From an archaeon (GTDB lineage Archaea; Asgardarchaeota; Hermodarchaeia; Hermodarchaeales; Hermodarchaeaceae), in NCBI GenBank assembly GCA_016550415.1, contig JABXGU010000042.1, positions 1 to 5,527 on the forward strand: a DNA stretch of 5,527 bases, given 5' to 3'. Of this stretch, positions 1-5,527 are shown piece after piece. The translations under genes were made by a program, and so were the position numbers. How positions within the stretch are numbered: the first letter of the stretch is position 1; each line of letters starts with the position of its first letter. The notes under the pieces are model-generated. The model worked only from the letters and a program-made list of their open reading frames with translations, did not search any database and had not been told where the DNA came from.

Positions 1-542
1 ATCCATCATTCGATTTTGGCGAAGTCTATGACAGAGTGCAAGATATAGAATTTGTAATTGCCACTTGGTCTCCAGCAACCTTTGATTTAGAAGATACCTA
101 TCCAGACGCCTACCTATTTACACAGGGAGTAATAAGTCTCCTCTCAGTGAGTTATTTCGCTGCATTACTTCTAGGAATTGTTGCCCTGACCATTTTTGTC
201 AATATAATTTTATCAGAACGCAAATTAGAGTTGGCAATTCTAAGAGCAATAGGAGGGAATCAACGTCAGGTAACTGCACTCCTGGTAGGAGAGTTCCTAA
301 GTTTCATCTCTGCAGCCTTTATAATCGGTCTCATCTTCAGTAGCGGTTTCTCCCTAATTCTCTTACATGTTCTATTACAGATGTTTCCACTTCCATATAT
401 AATACCATTCGCAATCGAATGGCCTTTAATTCTCTTGATCAGTCTGATAGGCTTAGTAATAGCAGGAATGTTAATTGGCATTTATCTTCCGATAAAACGT
501 GCGAATTCAATTCCAATCAATACAATTCTACGGAACCTATGA
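1..542 (+). CDS. FtsX/MacB-like ABC transporter permease, C-terminal part (5' end outside window)
   Basis: The reading frame is open from the left edge (first full codon at base 3) to a TGA at 540-542, giving about 179 residues of a longer protein. The GTG at 36 has no good ribosome binding site and is almost certainly an internal codon. Three hydrophobic segments are visible, at roughly bases 141-212, 276-365 and 423-490. Between the first two lies the cytoplasmic signature SERKLELAILRAIGGNQRQV, typical of the FtsX-like permease domain, and the protein ends in the usual short basic tail after the last helix (LPIKRANSIPINTILRNL). Family members form a membrane complex with an ABC ATPase and move lipids, lipoproteins or peptides, or transmit force. 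The substrate here cannot be read, and any partner ATPase would lie upstream of the window. The segment looks more AT-rich than the helicase gene that follows. The family call is firm; the role is open. Confidence 0.9.
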   Translation, partial: PSFDFGEVYDRVQDIEFVIATWSPATFDLEDTYPDAYLFTQGVISLLSVSYFAALLLGIVALTIFVNIILSERKLELAILRAIGGNQRQVTALLVGEFLSFISAAFIIGLIFSSGFSLILLHVLLQMFPLPYIIPFAIEWPLILLISLIGLVIAGMLIGIYLPIKRANSIPINTILRNL

Positions 543-607
543 CACCTTACTGATACTCATTCCCTTATAATCGAAGAAAATAAGATAGCAAAATCAAGAT
601 ACATAAA

Positions 608-636
608 AACACCCTTGTAGAATCTTCAAGAGTGTT
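608..636 (+). other. Imperfect hairpin in the permease-helicase intergenic region
   Basis: AACACCCTTG (608-617) pairs with CAAGAGTGTT (627-636) as a 10-bp stem with one C/A mismatch around a 9-base loop. It lies 66 bp after the permease stop and about 20 bp upstream of the likely helicase promoter. No T-run follows, so it does not look like an archaeal U-tract terminator. It could be a 3'-end processing or stability element of the permease transcript, a protein-binding inverted repeat, or chance. The rest of 543-653 shows no gene or other recognisable element. Confidence 0.35.
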
Positions 637-653
637 ATATCAGACCCTCTCCT

Positions 654-668
654 CAAGCTTTTAAATTC
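654..668 (+). promoter_or_regulatory. Likely archaeal BRE/TATA promoter of the helicase gene
   Basis: CAAGCTTTTAAATTC has the look of an archaeal BRE followed by an A/T-only TATA box (CTTTTAAATT). Transcription would start about 25 bp downstream, near 688, leaving a leader of about a dozen bases that would just include the GGAG at 691-694. The placement fits archaeal promoter geometry. The call rests on motif and spacing alone. Confidence 0.5.
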
Positions 669-690
669 TCTACAGGCACTGCCACAGATG

Positions 691-694
691 GGAG
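691..694 (+). promoter_or_regulatory. Ribosome binding site of the helicase gene
   Basis: GGAG sits six bases before the ATG at 701. This supports 701 as the start; an ATG at 688-690 is out of frame. Confidence 0.6.
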
Positions 695-700
695 CGAACA

Positions 701-3358
701 ATGTCTTACCGTATTTGTCCTCGATGCTCAGGCCATGTTGAGGTTCATCGACATGGCAAGCATTTTCGAATCCGATGTACTGAATGTGGAGCCAGTTGCC
801 AAACAGCACCCGGTGAGGTTACAGACCCAGTTGCGGCATATTTACGATTCGTAGACATTGTTGAAAGTGGAAAATCAGTAGAATCAGCTCCAAGGAAAGA
901 GGCACAATCAAAGGTGTCCAGAAAGCGACGAAAAACAGTGAAACACCCTGTTTCCCCTGAGGAGTTGAAACGAAGGCTAAAAGCAGCAGGCGTGCAAGAT
1001 GTTGAAGAACTCCCAAAGGTTGTTCAACGAATACTTGCAGATTCAGCGAATTTTCTTGTGAAGTACCGACAATTCCCTGAGACTGCACCTGAACCAGGCT
1101 GTATGGTGGAGGATGCACCAATTCATGATAAATTAAAAGCTGCTTTGCTTGGACAAGATGTTATCCGTTTGTTCAAGTTCCAGGAAGAAGCCGTCGAACA
1201 CATACTTGCTGGCGAAGATGTGATAATAACTGCTCCCACGGCTACTGGTAAAACAGAAGCATTCACACTTCCAGTGCTTGAGCAAATCGCTTCTCGTCGT
1301 AAAGGATGGGGACCATTACGTGCAGCAGAATCGAGGTCAGTTCAGGCTCTTTTCATCTATCCGACCAAGGCCCTAGCCCGTGACCAAGCGAAGAAACTAG
1401 CTACCCTAGCTGCAAGTATGGATTTAGAGATAGCAGTCTTAGATGGTGATACGCCCAAAACGGAGAGACAAGCCATCTACAAGCATCCTCCAGAAATACT
1501 CATCACGAACCCGGATATGCTTCACATACATCTGATTCGTCCACAGGATCCTATGCGCTTGTTAATCGGGTCAGTACGTCATGTAGTGTTGGATGAATTA
1601 CATGTTTATGTTGGAGCCTTTGGAACGAATGTGCATTTTCTATTAAGAAGGTTGCAGCGATTATGTCCACCAATACAACTTATTGGTGCCTCTGCCACAG
1701 TGAGTAATGCCAAGGAATTTGCTGAACTACTATTTGGACGCTCAGTGACAGCAATCCACTGTGATACGGGCAAAAAAGGCATCATACATTTTCTGATGCT
1801 TTATCCAGAGAGCATGAGTCAAACCACTATGATTGCCTCTGTGGTTCAAGAGCTGGTACGCCACAGGTTCAAAACATTGGTATTTGCGAACACGCATCGT
1901 AACGCTGAAGTCATTAACCTTATTGCCCGTCGGACAAGGTTAGCTAGTGCAATACATCGTGCAGGGTTACCCATGGCATATCGTCGTGAGGTTGAAGACG
2001 ATTTCCGTCAAGGTAAACTTGACCTTCTGGTTTCAACACCAACATTGGAGCTTGGCATTGACATCGGCGACTTGGATGGTGTGGTATCAATGCTTGTAGG
2101 TATCACACGTCTCACTCAACGTATTGGACGCGCTGGACGTAAGGGTCAGGAAAGTATTGCGGTATTAGCTTTGCGAGATAATGATCCCATAAGCAGCTAC
2201 TACCGAGAAAATCCTAATGATTACTTCACTGATATTGACCCAGCTTATGTTGAACCACATAACGAAGTTGTAGCATATAACCAGTTGATTGCGGCTTCGT
2301 TAGATAAGCCCTTGAAACGAGACGAATTCCCTGAATTTCAAACAACGATTCTAGCACTCGCCAAGGAAGGGTTGCTAACAGAAGTGGGGGATAAGTGGAA
2401 CCCTAATCTATCAGCTGCCAGAAGAGCCCTTTCAAGGTATTCAATTCGGGGAATTGGTGATACAATACAGATTGTACATCGAGGAAAGATCGTCGGGGAA
2501 CGACAGATGCCTGTTGCGATGGCAGAACTCCACCCAGGAGCCTTCTATCTCCATGCGGGGATCACTTACGAATCTGTAGACTTTGAATTTCGACATGGGG
2601 TCGGTCGTGCAGCTATTGAGCGAATGCACCCAGGACACAGGGAGATGACACAGGCATTACGCCATGTCAATCCCCAAATAATAGGCGTTAATGAAACTCG
2701 ACAAGTCCATGGCATAACAGTTCATTATGCGGACCTGCGAATGACAGAGGTTGTTACAGGATATCTCATAAAAGACATCTACACTGATAAAATTCTAAAA
2801 GTGAAAGAGCTGGATAACCCACTTGAATACACCTATAAAACAAAGGGCTTTTTCTTTACAGCTCCTGCTCCTAGCAAGGGCATCAAATCAGTTCTCAAAC
2901 AGCAAAACAAGACATCTCCCAGATCAAAGCAAAGTGGGACAGTGGGGGAAGAAATTAATGAAGAGATTTTGCTCACAGGGGCATTTCATGCTCTTGAACA
3001 TGCACTAATAGAAAGCAGTGACATGCTAACAGGTGGAGGCAGCCAAGGTATTGGTGGTGTATCTATGGGTACCTCTGGAGTGATTTTCGTTTACGATGGT
3101 AGTCCAGGTGGAAGCGGGTTGGCTAAACTTCTTTATGACAATCTTGAGGAGGCCTTTCGAAGAGTAGCAATTATTCTTGAGCAATGCCCATGCAAGACTA
3201 GGGAAGGATGCCCAGCATGCACCTTTTCGTATCGATGTGGTAACAATAACACACCACTCTTCAAGATTGGCGCACACGAAGCTACCAAACTGATAATAAA
3301 AGGTGTCAAGACCTCAACCGATGTAGAACGAGAAATGGTTGAGGAACCCATCATCTAA
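701..3358 (+). CDS. COG1205-type SF2 DNA helicase (MrfA/Hrq1-like) with N-terminal zinc ribbon and C-terminal MZB/DUF1998 domain
   Basis: This is a complete 885-residue protein starting at ATG with GGAG upstream. Residues 1-34 form a zinc ribbon (C6, C9, C26, C29, extra C33), and a basic stretch lies around 71-82. The helicase core follows: FKFQ at 158-161, Walker A ATGKT with K184, YPTKALARDQ (Ia), TNPDMLH (Ib), DELH at 298-301 (Walker B), GASAT at 329-333 (III), LVFANTHRNAE (IV), STPTLELGIDIG from 445 (V) and QRIGRAGRKG at 473-482 (VI). All catalytic residues are present. The C terminus carries HALEHAL (763-769) and a cysteine cluster C829, C831, C837, C840, C846 followed by GNNNTPL, the hallmark of MZB/DUF1998. 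Characterised relatives are Bacillus MrfA and fungal Hrq1, ATP-dependent 3'-5' DNA helicases in crosslink or mitomycin-lesion repair. A repair role is therefore inferred. The gene appears monocistronic with its own promoter, and no MrfB-like nuclease is adjacent. Confidence 0.93.
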   Translation: MSYRICPRCSGHVEVHRHGKHFRIRCTECGASCQTAPGEVTDPVAAYLRFVDIVESGKSVESAPRKEAQSKVSRKRRKTVKHPVSPEELKRRLKAAGVQDVEELPKVVQRILADSANFLVKYRQFPETAPEPGCMVEDAPIHDKLKAALLGQDVIRLFKFQEEAVEHILAGEDVIITAPTATGKTEAFTLPVLEQIASRRKGWGPLRAAESRSVQALFIYPTKALARDQAKKLATLAASMDLEIAVLDGDTPKTERQAIYKHPPEILITNPDMLHIHLIRPQDPMRLLIGSVRHVVLDELHVYVGAFGTNVHFLLRRLQRLCPPIQLIGASATVSNAKEFAELLFGRSVTAIHCDTGKKGIIHFLMLYPESMSQTTMIASVVQELVRHRFKTLVFANTHRNAEVINLIARRTRLASAIHRAGLPMAYRREVEDDFRQGKLDLLVSTPTLELGIDIGDLDGVVSMLVGITRLTQRIGRAGRKGQESIAVLALRDNDPISSYYRENPNDYFTDIDPAYVEPHNEVVAYNQLIAASLDKPLKRDEFPEFQTTILALAKEGLLTEVGDKWNPNLSAARRALSRYSIRGIGDTIQIVHRGKIVGERQMPVAMAELHPGAFYLHAGITYESVDFEFRHGVGRAAIERMHPGHREMTQALRHVNPQIIGVNETRQVHGITVHYADLRMTEVVTGYLIKDIYTDKILKVKELDNPLEYTYKTKGFFFTAPAPSKGIKSVLKQQNKTSPRSKQSGTVGEEINEEILLTGAFHALEHALIESSDMLTGGGSQGIGGVSMGTSGVIFVYDGSPGGSGLAKLLYDNLEEAFRRVAIILEQCPCKTREGCPACTFSYRCGNNNTPLFKIGAHEATKLIIKGVKTSTDVEREMVEEPII

Positions 3359-3384
3359 AGTACAAAGGTTAGGATATCCGTGTA
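3359..3384. other. Convergent gene junction
   Basis: Only 26 bp separate the TAA of the helicase from the TGA of the minus-strand acetyltransferase. No T-run or hairpin terminator is visible on either strand, so the 3' ends of the two transcripts probably overlap. Confidence 0.6.
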
Positions 3385-4647
3385 TCAGAATTCTGGTCGT
3401 ATGCAGGCACGGATTTTAGGAAACAATACTTCCACCAAGGGAATCTTCAGAGAGTTCCCGAGCACATCAGGGTAGATTTGGCTCAACTCTCCAAATGTTC
3501 GATACCCCATGAGGAGCTGATTGGCAACAAGTGGGGGAATCTGCACATCCATATCTTTGACTTCTTTTCGTTCTAAGTGCCTGACTTCTACTAATTTTCC
3601 TTTACGGAAAACCAGCTCGTAACCCTCTCGGTAGCAGCTCAATCGAAGTCTGCCAGTCCACATCTTAAACTCAGAATTAGCTAGTCGAGTTTCCAGAACT
3701 GGTCTTATGGTTAAAAGGAACCTCTTGATTGAAGGGATACGAACATACCACGCATAGGCTTTCCCAAAACATGAACCGGATATCCGCTCCAGATAGGGAA
3801 TTAGGGAGTCCTTGGAGGGTTTCTCTATGTGTAATGGTTTACTCATCTTTATGGTGATTTTTTTAGCGAAACGTAGGATTGAGGGAATGTATTTGGCATC
3901 TTCAAGCCAGAGTTCCCGGATTTCCACGTTTCCCCATGCAACTAATATGTGAAATGAGCCAACAGCACGTTTTCCTTCTTTGACAAGGTAGAGCTCAATA
4001 GCAACTGCTTCGCCTAGCTTACCCTTGGATAAATAGCCGTAGTCTTTCAGTGTTAACTTGCGATAAAAGTCCAAGTAGGCATTACCCTTATCCCGGCACT
4101 TCAGGTATAACGGAAAAGATTTGGCAGTAACTTTGGTTATTGTAACTGGTTCCTTTTCACCCTTCTTAAGAGCAGGAATGGCTTCAGAGGGCACAGGAAG
4201 TGTTCCACCAAGAGGAATGGCGTATTCATAGCCGAATATTCGATAGAAGAATGGAATTCCTGCAATTACAAGCAGTGGCAATCCATATTCAGCGACCCGT
4301 TCTTCAAATGCTTCGTTTAACCACCGTATCAGTCCTTGATTACGATAGTCAGGGTGTGTTCCGACAATTTCCATGTGACCGATAGTGAATTCTGTTCCGT
4401 TTAGAATGCAGGTGGAACGGAAAAGACACAGATATGCTGCGATTTTTCCTTTATTCGTGTCGTAAACAACGAAATTATCTGTTAAAGGAAAATCTGGATG
4501 ATATTTATGTAGTCGACTTAGCAAGGGTCCAACTTCTTCGTCCACAAATACGGTATCGACATGTTCTATCAGTAATTTGATGTCAGATTTTTGAGCACAC
4601 CGAAGTATCAATCCATTGCCCAAATCCCGCAAACTGGTTTCCTCCAA
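3385..4647 (-). CDS. Eis-like GNAT N-acetyltransferase with C-terminal SCP2-like domain
   Basis: This 420-residue protein is close in length to Eis-family enzymes (about 400). The N-terminal GNAT domain contains MEIVGTHPDYRNQGLIRWL at 92-110, in which R102-N-Q-G105 is the acetyl-CoA pyrophosphate-binding loop. FYRIFGYEYAIPL (134-146) follows, matching the Eis-type FGY segment. A divergent second GNAT-like region occupies about 165-300. The last 110 residues look SCP2-like (WTGRLRLSCYREGYELVFRKG, then LLMGYRTFGELSQIYPDV). The protein ends in phenylalanine (RPEF); in mycobacterial Eis the C-terminal Phe carboxylate and a Tyr in the FGY region are catalytic. The enzyme should transfer acetyl from acetyl-CoA to an amine, but the acceptor is unknown; antibiotic resistance should not be assumed. 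The open frame gives a TTG start at 4647. GGAGG lies just inside it and points instead to a TTG at 4632 (415 residues). The DUF2225-like gene ends 30 bp upstream on the same strand, suggesting an operon. Confidence 0.82.
   Translation of the reverse strand: MEETSLRDLGNGLILRCAQKSDIKLLIEHVDTVFVDEEVGPLLSRLHKYHPDFPLTDNFVVYDTNKGKIAAYLCLFRSTCILNGTEFTIGHMEIVGTHPDYRNQGLIRWLNEAFEERVAEYGLPLLVIAGIPFFYRIFGYEYAIPLGGTLPVPSEAIPALKKGEKEPVTITKVTAKSFPLYLKCRDKGNAYLDFYRKLTLKDYGYLSKGKLGEAVAIELYLVKEGKRAVGSFHILVAWGNVEIRELWLEDAKYIPSILRFAKKITIKMSKPLHIEKPSKDSLIPYLERISGSCFGKAYAWYVRIPSIKRFLLTIRPVLETRLANSEFKMWTGRLRLSCYREGYELVFRKGKLVEVRHLERKEVKDMDVQIPPLVANQLLMGYRTFGELSQIYPDVLGNSLKIPLVEVLFPKIRACIRPEF
4640..4645 (-). promoter_or_regulatory. 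Ribosome binding site inside the nominal start of the acetyltransferase gene
   Basis: On the minus strand, GGAGGA follows directly after the TTG at 4647-4645 and precedes a second in-frame TTG at 4632-4630 by about eight bases. The spacing favours 4632 as the true start. The region before 4647 offers no Shine-Dalgarno sequence. Confidence 0.55.
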
Positions 4648-4677
4648 GTCAGTCTTTCTTAAAGCTAGATAAGATAA

Positions 4678-5316
4678 TCAGTCTTTACTTGCTGGGCGTC
4701 TAGCTTTTTCAGACTGATTCTCTGCAAGCCTGATGAGCCATCCGTATTTATCGCTTCCCTTGACTAGCTCAGATGCCTTTGTAAACCATTCCAGTGCTGT
4801 CTTATTATCACCTGTTCGTCTGTATAATTCTCCCACTAGATAGGTGATTACAGGTATCTCTGCTTCTGGTACTGATTTTTCAGTGATGGTTTTTTCGAAT
4901 AGGTCTCGAGCTTTGCTGAGGAAAACCTGCTCCATTTTTGGATCAGCATTTCTTTCAGTTCGACAACACCAGCTAGCTTCGTGATATGTTCGAGCGATGG
5001 AGAGAGGTGCCTCCTTTCGCTTTTGCATTTGTTCAGCGACTAACTCGTATTTTCTCCAACATTGAAGCTCTGGCTCAGATGGCAAATCTTTAGATTCAGG
5101 TAACTCATCTAGTTTGAATCTGGAATCATAGTCAGCATAAGAACATGAAGGACAAACCTTAACAAAGAATGGAAGTGGATTAACACCCCAAAATTTCGGG
5201 TAGAAGTCAGAGTCACGACCTGCATGACCATAAGACATCACAGTCGTTCCGATGAATGATATTTCACAATCGGGACATCTGAATACTTGTTTGCCAAGGG
5301 TTGTCATTGTTGACAC
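4678..5316 (-). CDS. DUF2225-like protein: zinc-binding N terminus and TPR-like C terminus
   Basis: The protein has 212 residues and probably lies in the cytoplasm, with no signal peptide or membrane segment. C14-P-D-C17 and C55-P-S-C58 form a likely four-cysteine zinc site. Between them comes RDSDFYPKFWGVNPLPFFVKV, and the second pair is followed by SYADYDSRF; this arrangement is typical of DUF2225. The C-terminal half is helical. YHEASWCCRTERN (111-123) and a helix pair near 128-144 precede ITYLVGELYRRTGDNKTALEWF (157-178), a clear TPR-like repeat that suggests protein-protein contacts. No biochemical role is established for the family. The start is uncertain: GTG at 5316 opens the frame, but ATG at 5307 (codon 4) is equally plausible, and neither has a strong ribosome binding site. 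It is the first gene of a likely two-gene operon with the acetyltransferase and is divergent from the zinc-ribbon gene at 5406. Confidence 0.75.
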   Translation of the reverse strand: MSTMTTLGKQVFRCPDCEISFIGTTVMSYGHAGRDSDFYPKFWGVNPLPFFVKVCPSCSYADYDSRFKLDELPESKDLPSEPELQCWRKYELVAEQMQKRKEAPLSIARTYHEASWCCRTERNADPKMEQVFLSKARDLFEKTITEKSVPEAEIPVITYLVGELYRRTGDNKTALEWFTKASELVKGSDKYGWLIRLAENQSEKARRPASKD

Positions 5317-5337
5317 TTATCTATTCGTTTTGTTGCC

Positions 5338-5350
5338 CAAAGCTTTATGG
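5338..5350 (+). promoter_or_regulatory. Likely archaeal BRE/TATA promoter of the zinc-ribbon gene
   Basis: CAAAGCTTTATGG resembles the common archaeal BRE/TATA arrangement (AAAGCTTTATA). A start site about 25-27 bp downstream, near 5373, would give a leader of roughly 33 bases containing the AGGTG ribosome binding site. AAAGCTTT (5339-5346) is self-complementary, and on the minus strand it reads CATAAAG about 25 bp before the DUF2225-like start. The same site could therefore also drive a nearly leaderless minus-strand transcript, but that side is weak. Confidence 0.45.
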
Positions 5351-5357
5351 TTCGCTT

Positions 5358-5370
5358 TTCTATCATAGAA
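5358..5370. repeat. 13-bp perfect palindrome between divergent genes (candidate operator)
   Basis: TTCTAT-C-ATAGAA has two 6-base arms that match exactly around one central base. It lies between the plus-strand TATA candidate and its expected transcription start, where a bound repressor would block assembly, and upstream of the minus-strand operon. The symmetry is seen directly; the operator role is inference, and a palindrome this short can arise by chance. Confidence 0.35.
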
Positions 5371-5389
5371 TAACATACGTCTCCCTAAC

Positions 5390-5395
5390 AGGTGG
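5390..5395 (+). promoter_or_regulatory. Ribosome binding site of the zinc-ribbon gene
   Basis: AGGTGG lies about 10 bases before the TTG at 5406. It is the only Shine-Dalgarno-like sequence in this interval and supports that unusual start codon. Confidence 0.5.
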
Positions 5396-5405
5396 GGTCA
5401 TAACA

Positions 5406-5527
5406 TTGACTCGATTCAAATATTACACGATTTATCGATGCAGGAATTGCGGTGAAAGAATTCGCGTTCATGGTAAATTAACCTCAAAGCTAGTACTCCC
5501 ACCAGGGATTCGTATGTGCTGTGATCA
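5406..5527 (+). CDS. Zinc-ribbon protein, N-terminal part (runs off right edge)
   Basis: From TTG at 5406 the frame stays open to the window edge, giving 40 full codons. The peptide has a first zinc knuckle C12-R-N-C15-G followed by strand-like IRVHGK and a second cysteine group C38-C39 just before the edge, as in small zinc ribbons. The frame is also open upstream of 5406 through the whole intergenic region, but no ATG, GTG or TTG with a ribosome binding site occurs there. The TTG preceded by AGGTGG is therefore the best start. Nothing after residue 40 is visible, so the function cannot be named. It is divergently transcribed from the DUF2225-like gene. Confidence 0.6.
   Translation, partial: MTRFKYYTIYRCRNCGERIRVHGKLTSKLVLPPGIRMCCD

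Noticed and set aside
594..809. Minus-strand open frame spanning the helicase promoter and start
   Set aside because: It covers the likely promoter and the zinc-ribbon codons of the helicase, and its translation resembles no protein family I know.
2823..3008. Plus-strand 61-codon frame within the helicase
   Set aside because: It lies in an alternative frame fully inside a conserved gene, with no supporting signal.
3026..3354. Overlapping minus-strand open frames inside the helicase 3' end
   Set aside because: They lie opposite the conserved MZB-coding region, lack ribosome binding sites and show no recognisable protein features, so they are antisense shadows.
701..3358. DISARM or another DUF1998-helicase defence system
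   Set aside because: DISARM pairs a DUF1998 helicase with a separate DUF1998 protein, a methyltransferase and a PLD nuclease. None of these is present, and the motif order and C-terminal cluster fit stand-alone COG1205 helicases.
3385..4647. Aminoglycoside-resistance gene
   Set aside because: Eis-like proteins occur widely with other or unknown substrates. Nothing in the sequence or its neighbours indicates resistance or mobility.
4648..4670. Separate promoter for the acetyltransferase (minus-strand CTAGCTTTAAG)
   Set aside because: The motif is TATA-like, but its expected transcription start near 4635 would leave almost no leader and would fall after the ribosome binding site. Read-through from the DUF2225-like gene explains expression more simply.
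1..5527. tRNA, rRNA, CRISPR arrays, insertion sequences, attachment sites or long repeats
   Set aside because: I looked for cloverleaf-like segments, regularly spaced repeats, transposase motifs and terminal inverted repeats and saw none; nearly all the window is coding.

Overview
This 5.5 kb window reads as ordinary chromosomal DNA from a mesophilic archaeon. The evidence is BRE/TATA-like promoter sequences (AGCTTTTAAA and AAAGCTTTATGG) placed suitably upstream of genes, short leaders with GGAG/AGGTG-type ribosome binding sites, frequent TTG and GTG starts, and no bacterial -35/-10 boxes. An Asgard (Thorarchaeota-like) or other mesophilic, moderate-GC archaeal lineage would fit. That placement is inference only, because no rRNA or other phylogenetic marker is present.

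Layout from left to right: (1) the 3' end of an FtsX/MacB-type ABC transporter permease on + (1-542); (2) a 158-bp intergenic region (543-700) with an imperfect hairpin and a likely promoter; (3) a complete 885-residue superfamily 2 helicase of the COG1205 / MrfA-Hrq1 type on + (701-3358), with a zinc ribbon at the N terminus and a C-terminal MZB/DUF1998 cysteine cluster; (4) a 26-bp convergent junction; (5) a minus-strand pair, with a DUF2225-like zinc/TPR protein (5316-4678) transcribed first and an Eis-like GNAT acetyltransferase (4647-3385) 30 bp downstream, probably one operon; (6) an 89-bp divergent promoter region (5317-5405) with a good archaeal promoter and a 13-bp palindrome; (7) the start of a small zinc-ribbon gene on + (5406 to the window edge).

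Nothing shows the genes acting as one system. The helicase is probably a stand-alone DNA-repair or genome-maintenance enzyme. The acetyltransferase and DUF2225 protein are probably co-transcribed, but their joint role is unknown. I see no CRISPR array, tRNA, rRNA, insertion sequence or recognisable defence island. The points most worth a second look are the zinc ribbon on the MrfA-like helicase, the conserved C-terminal phenylalanine of the Eis-like enzyme, its misplaced start codon, and the palindrome in the divergent promoter.
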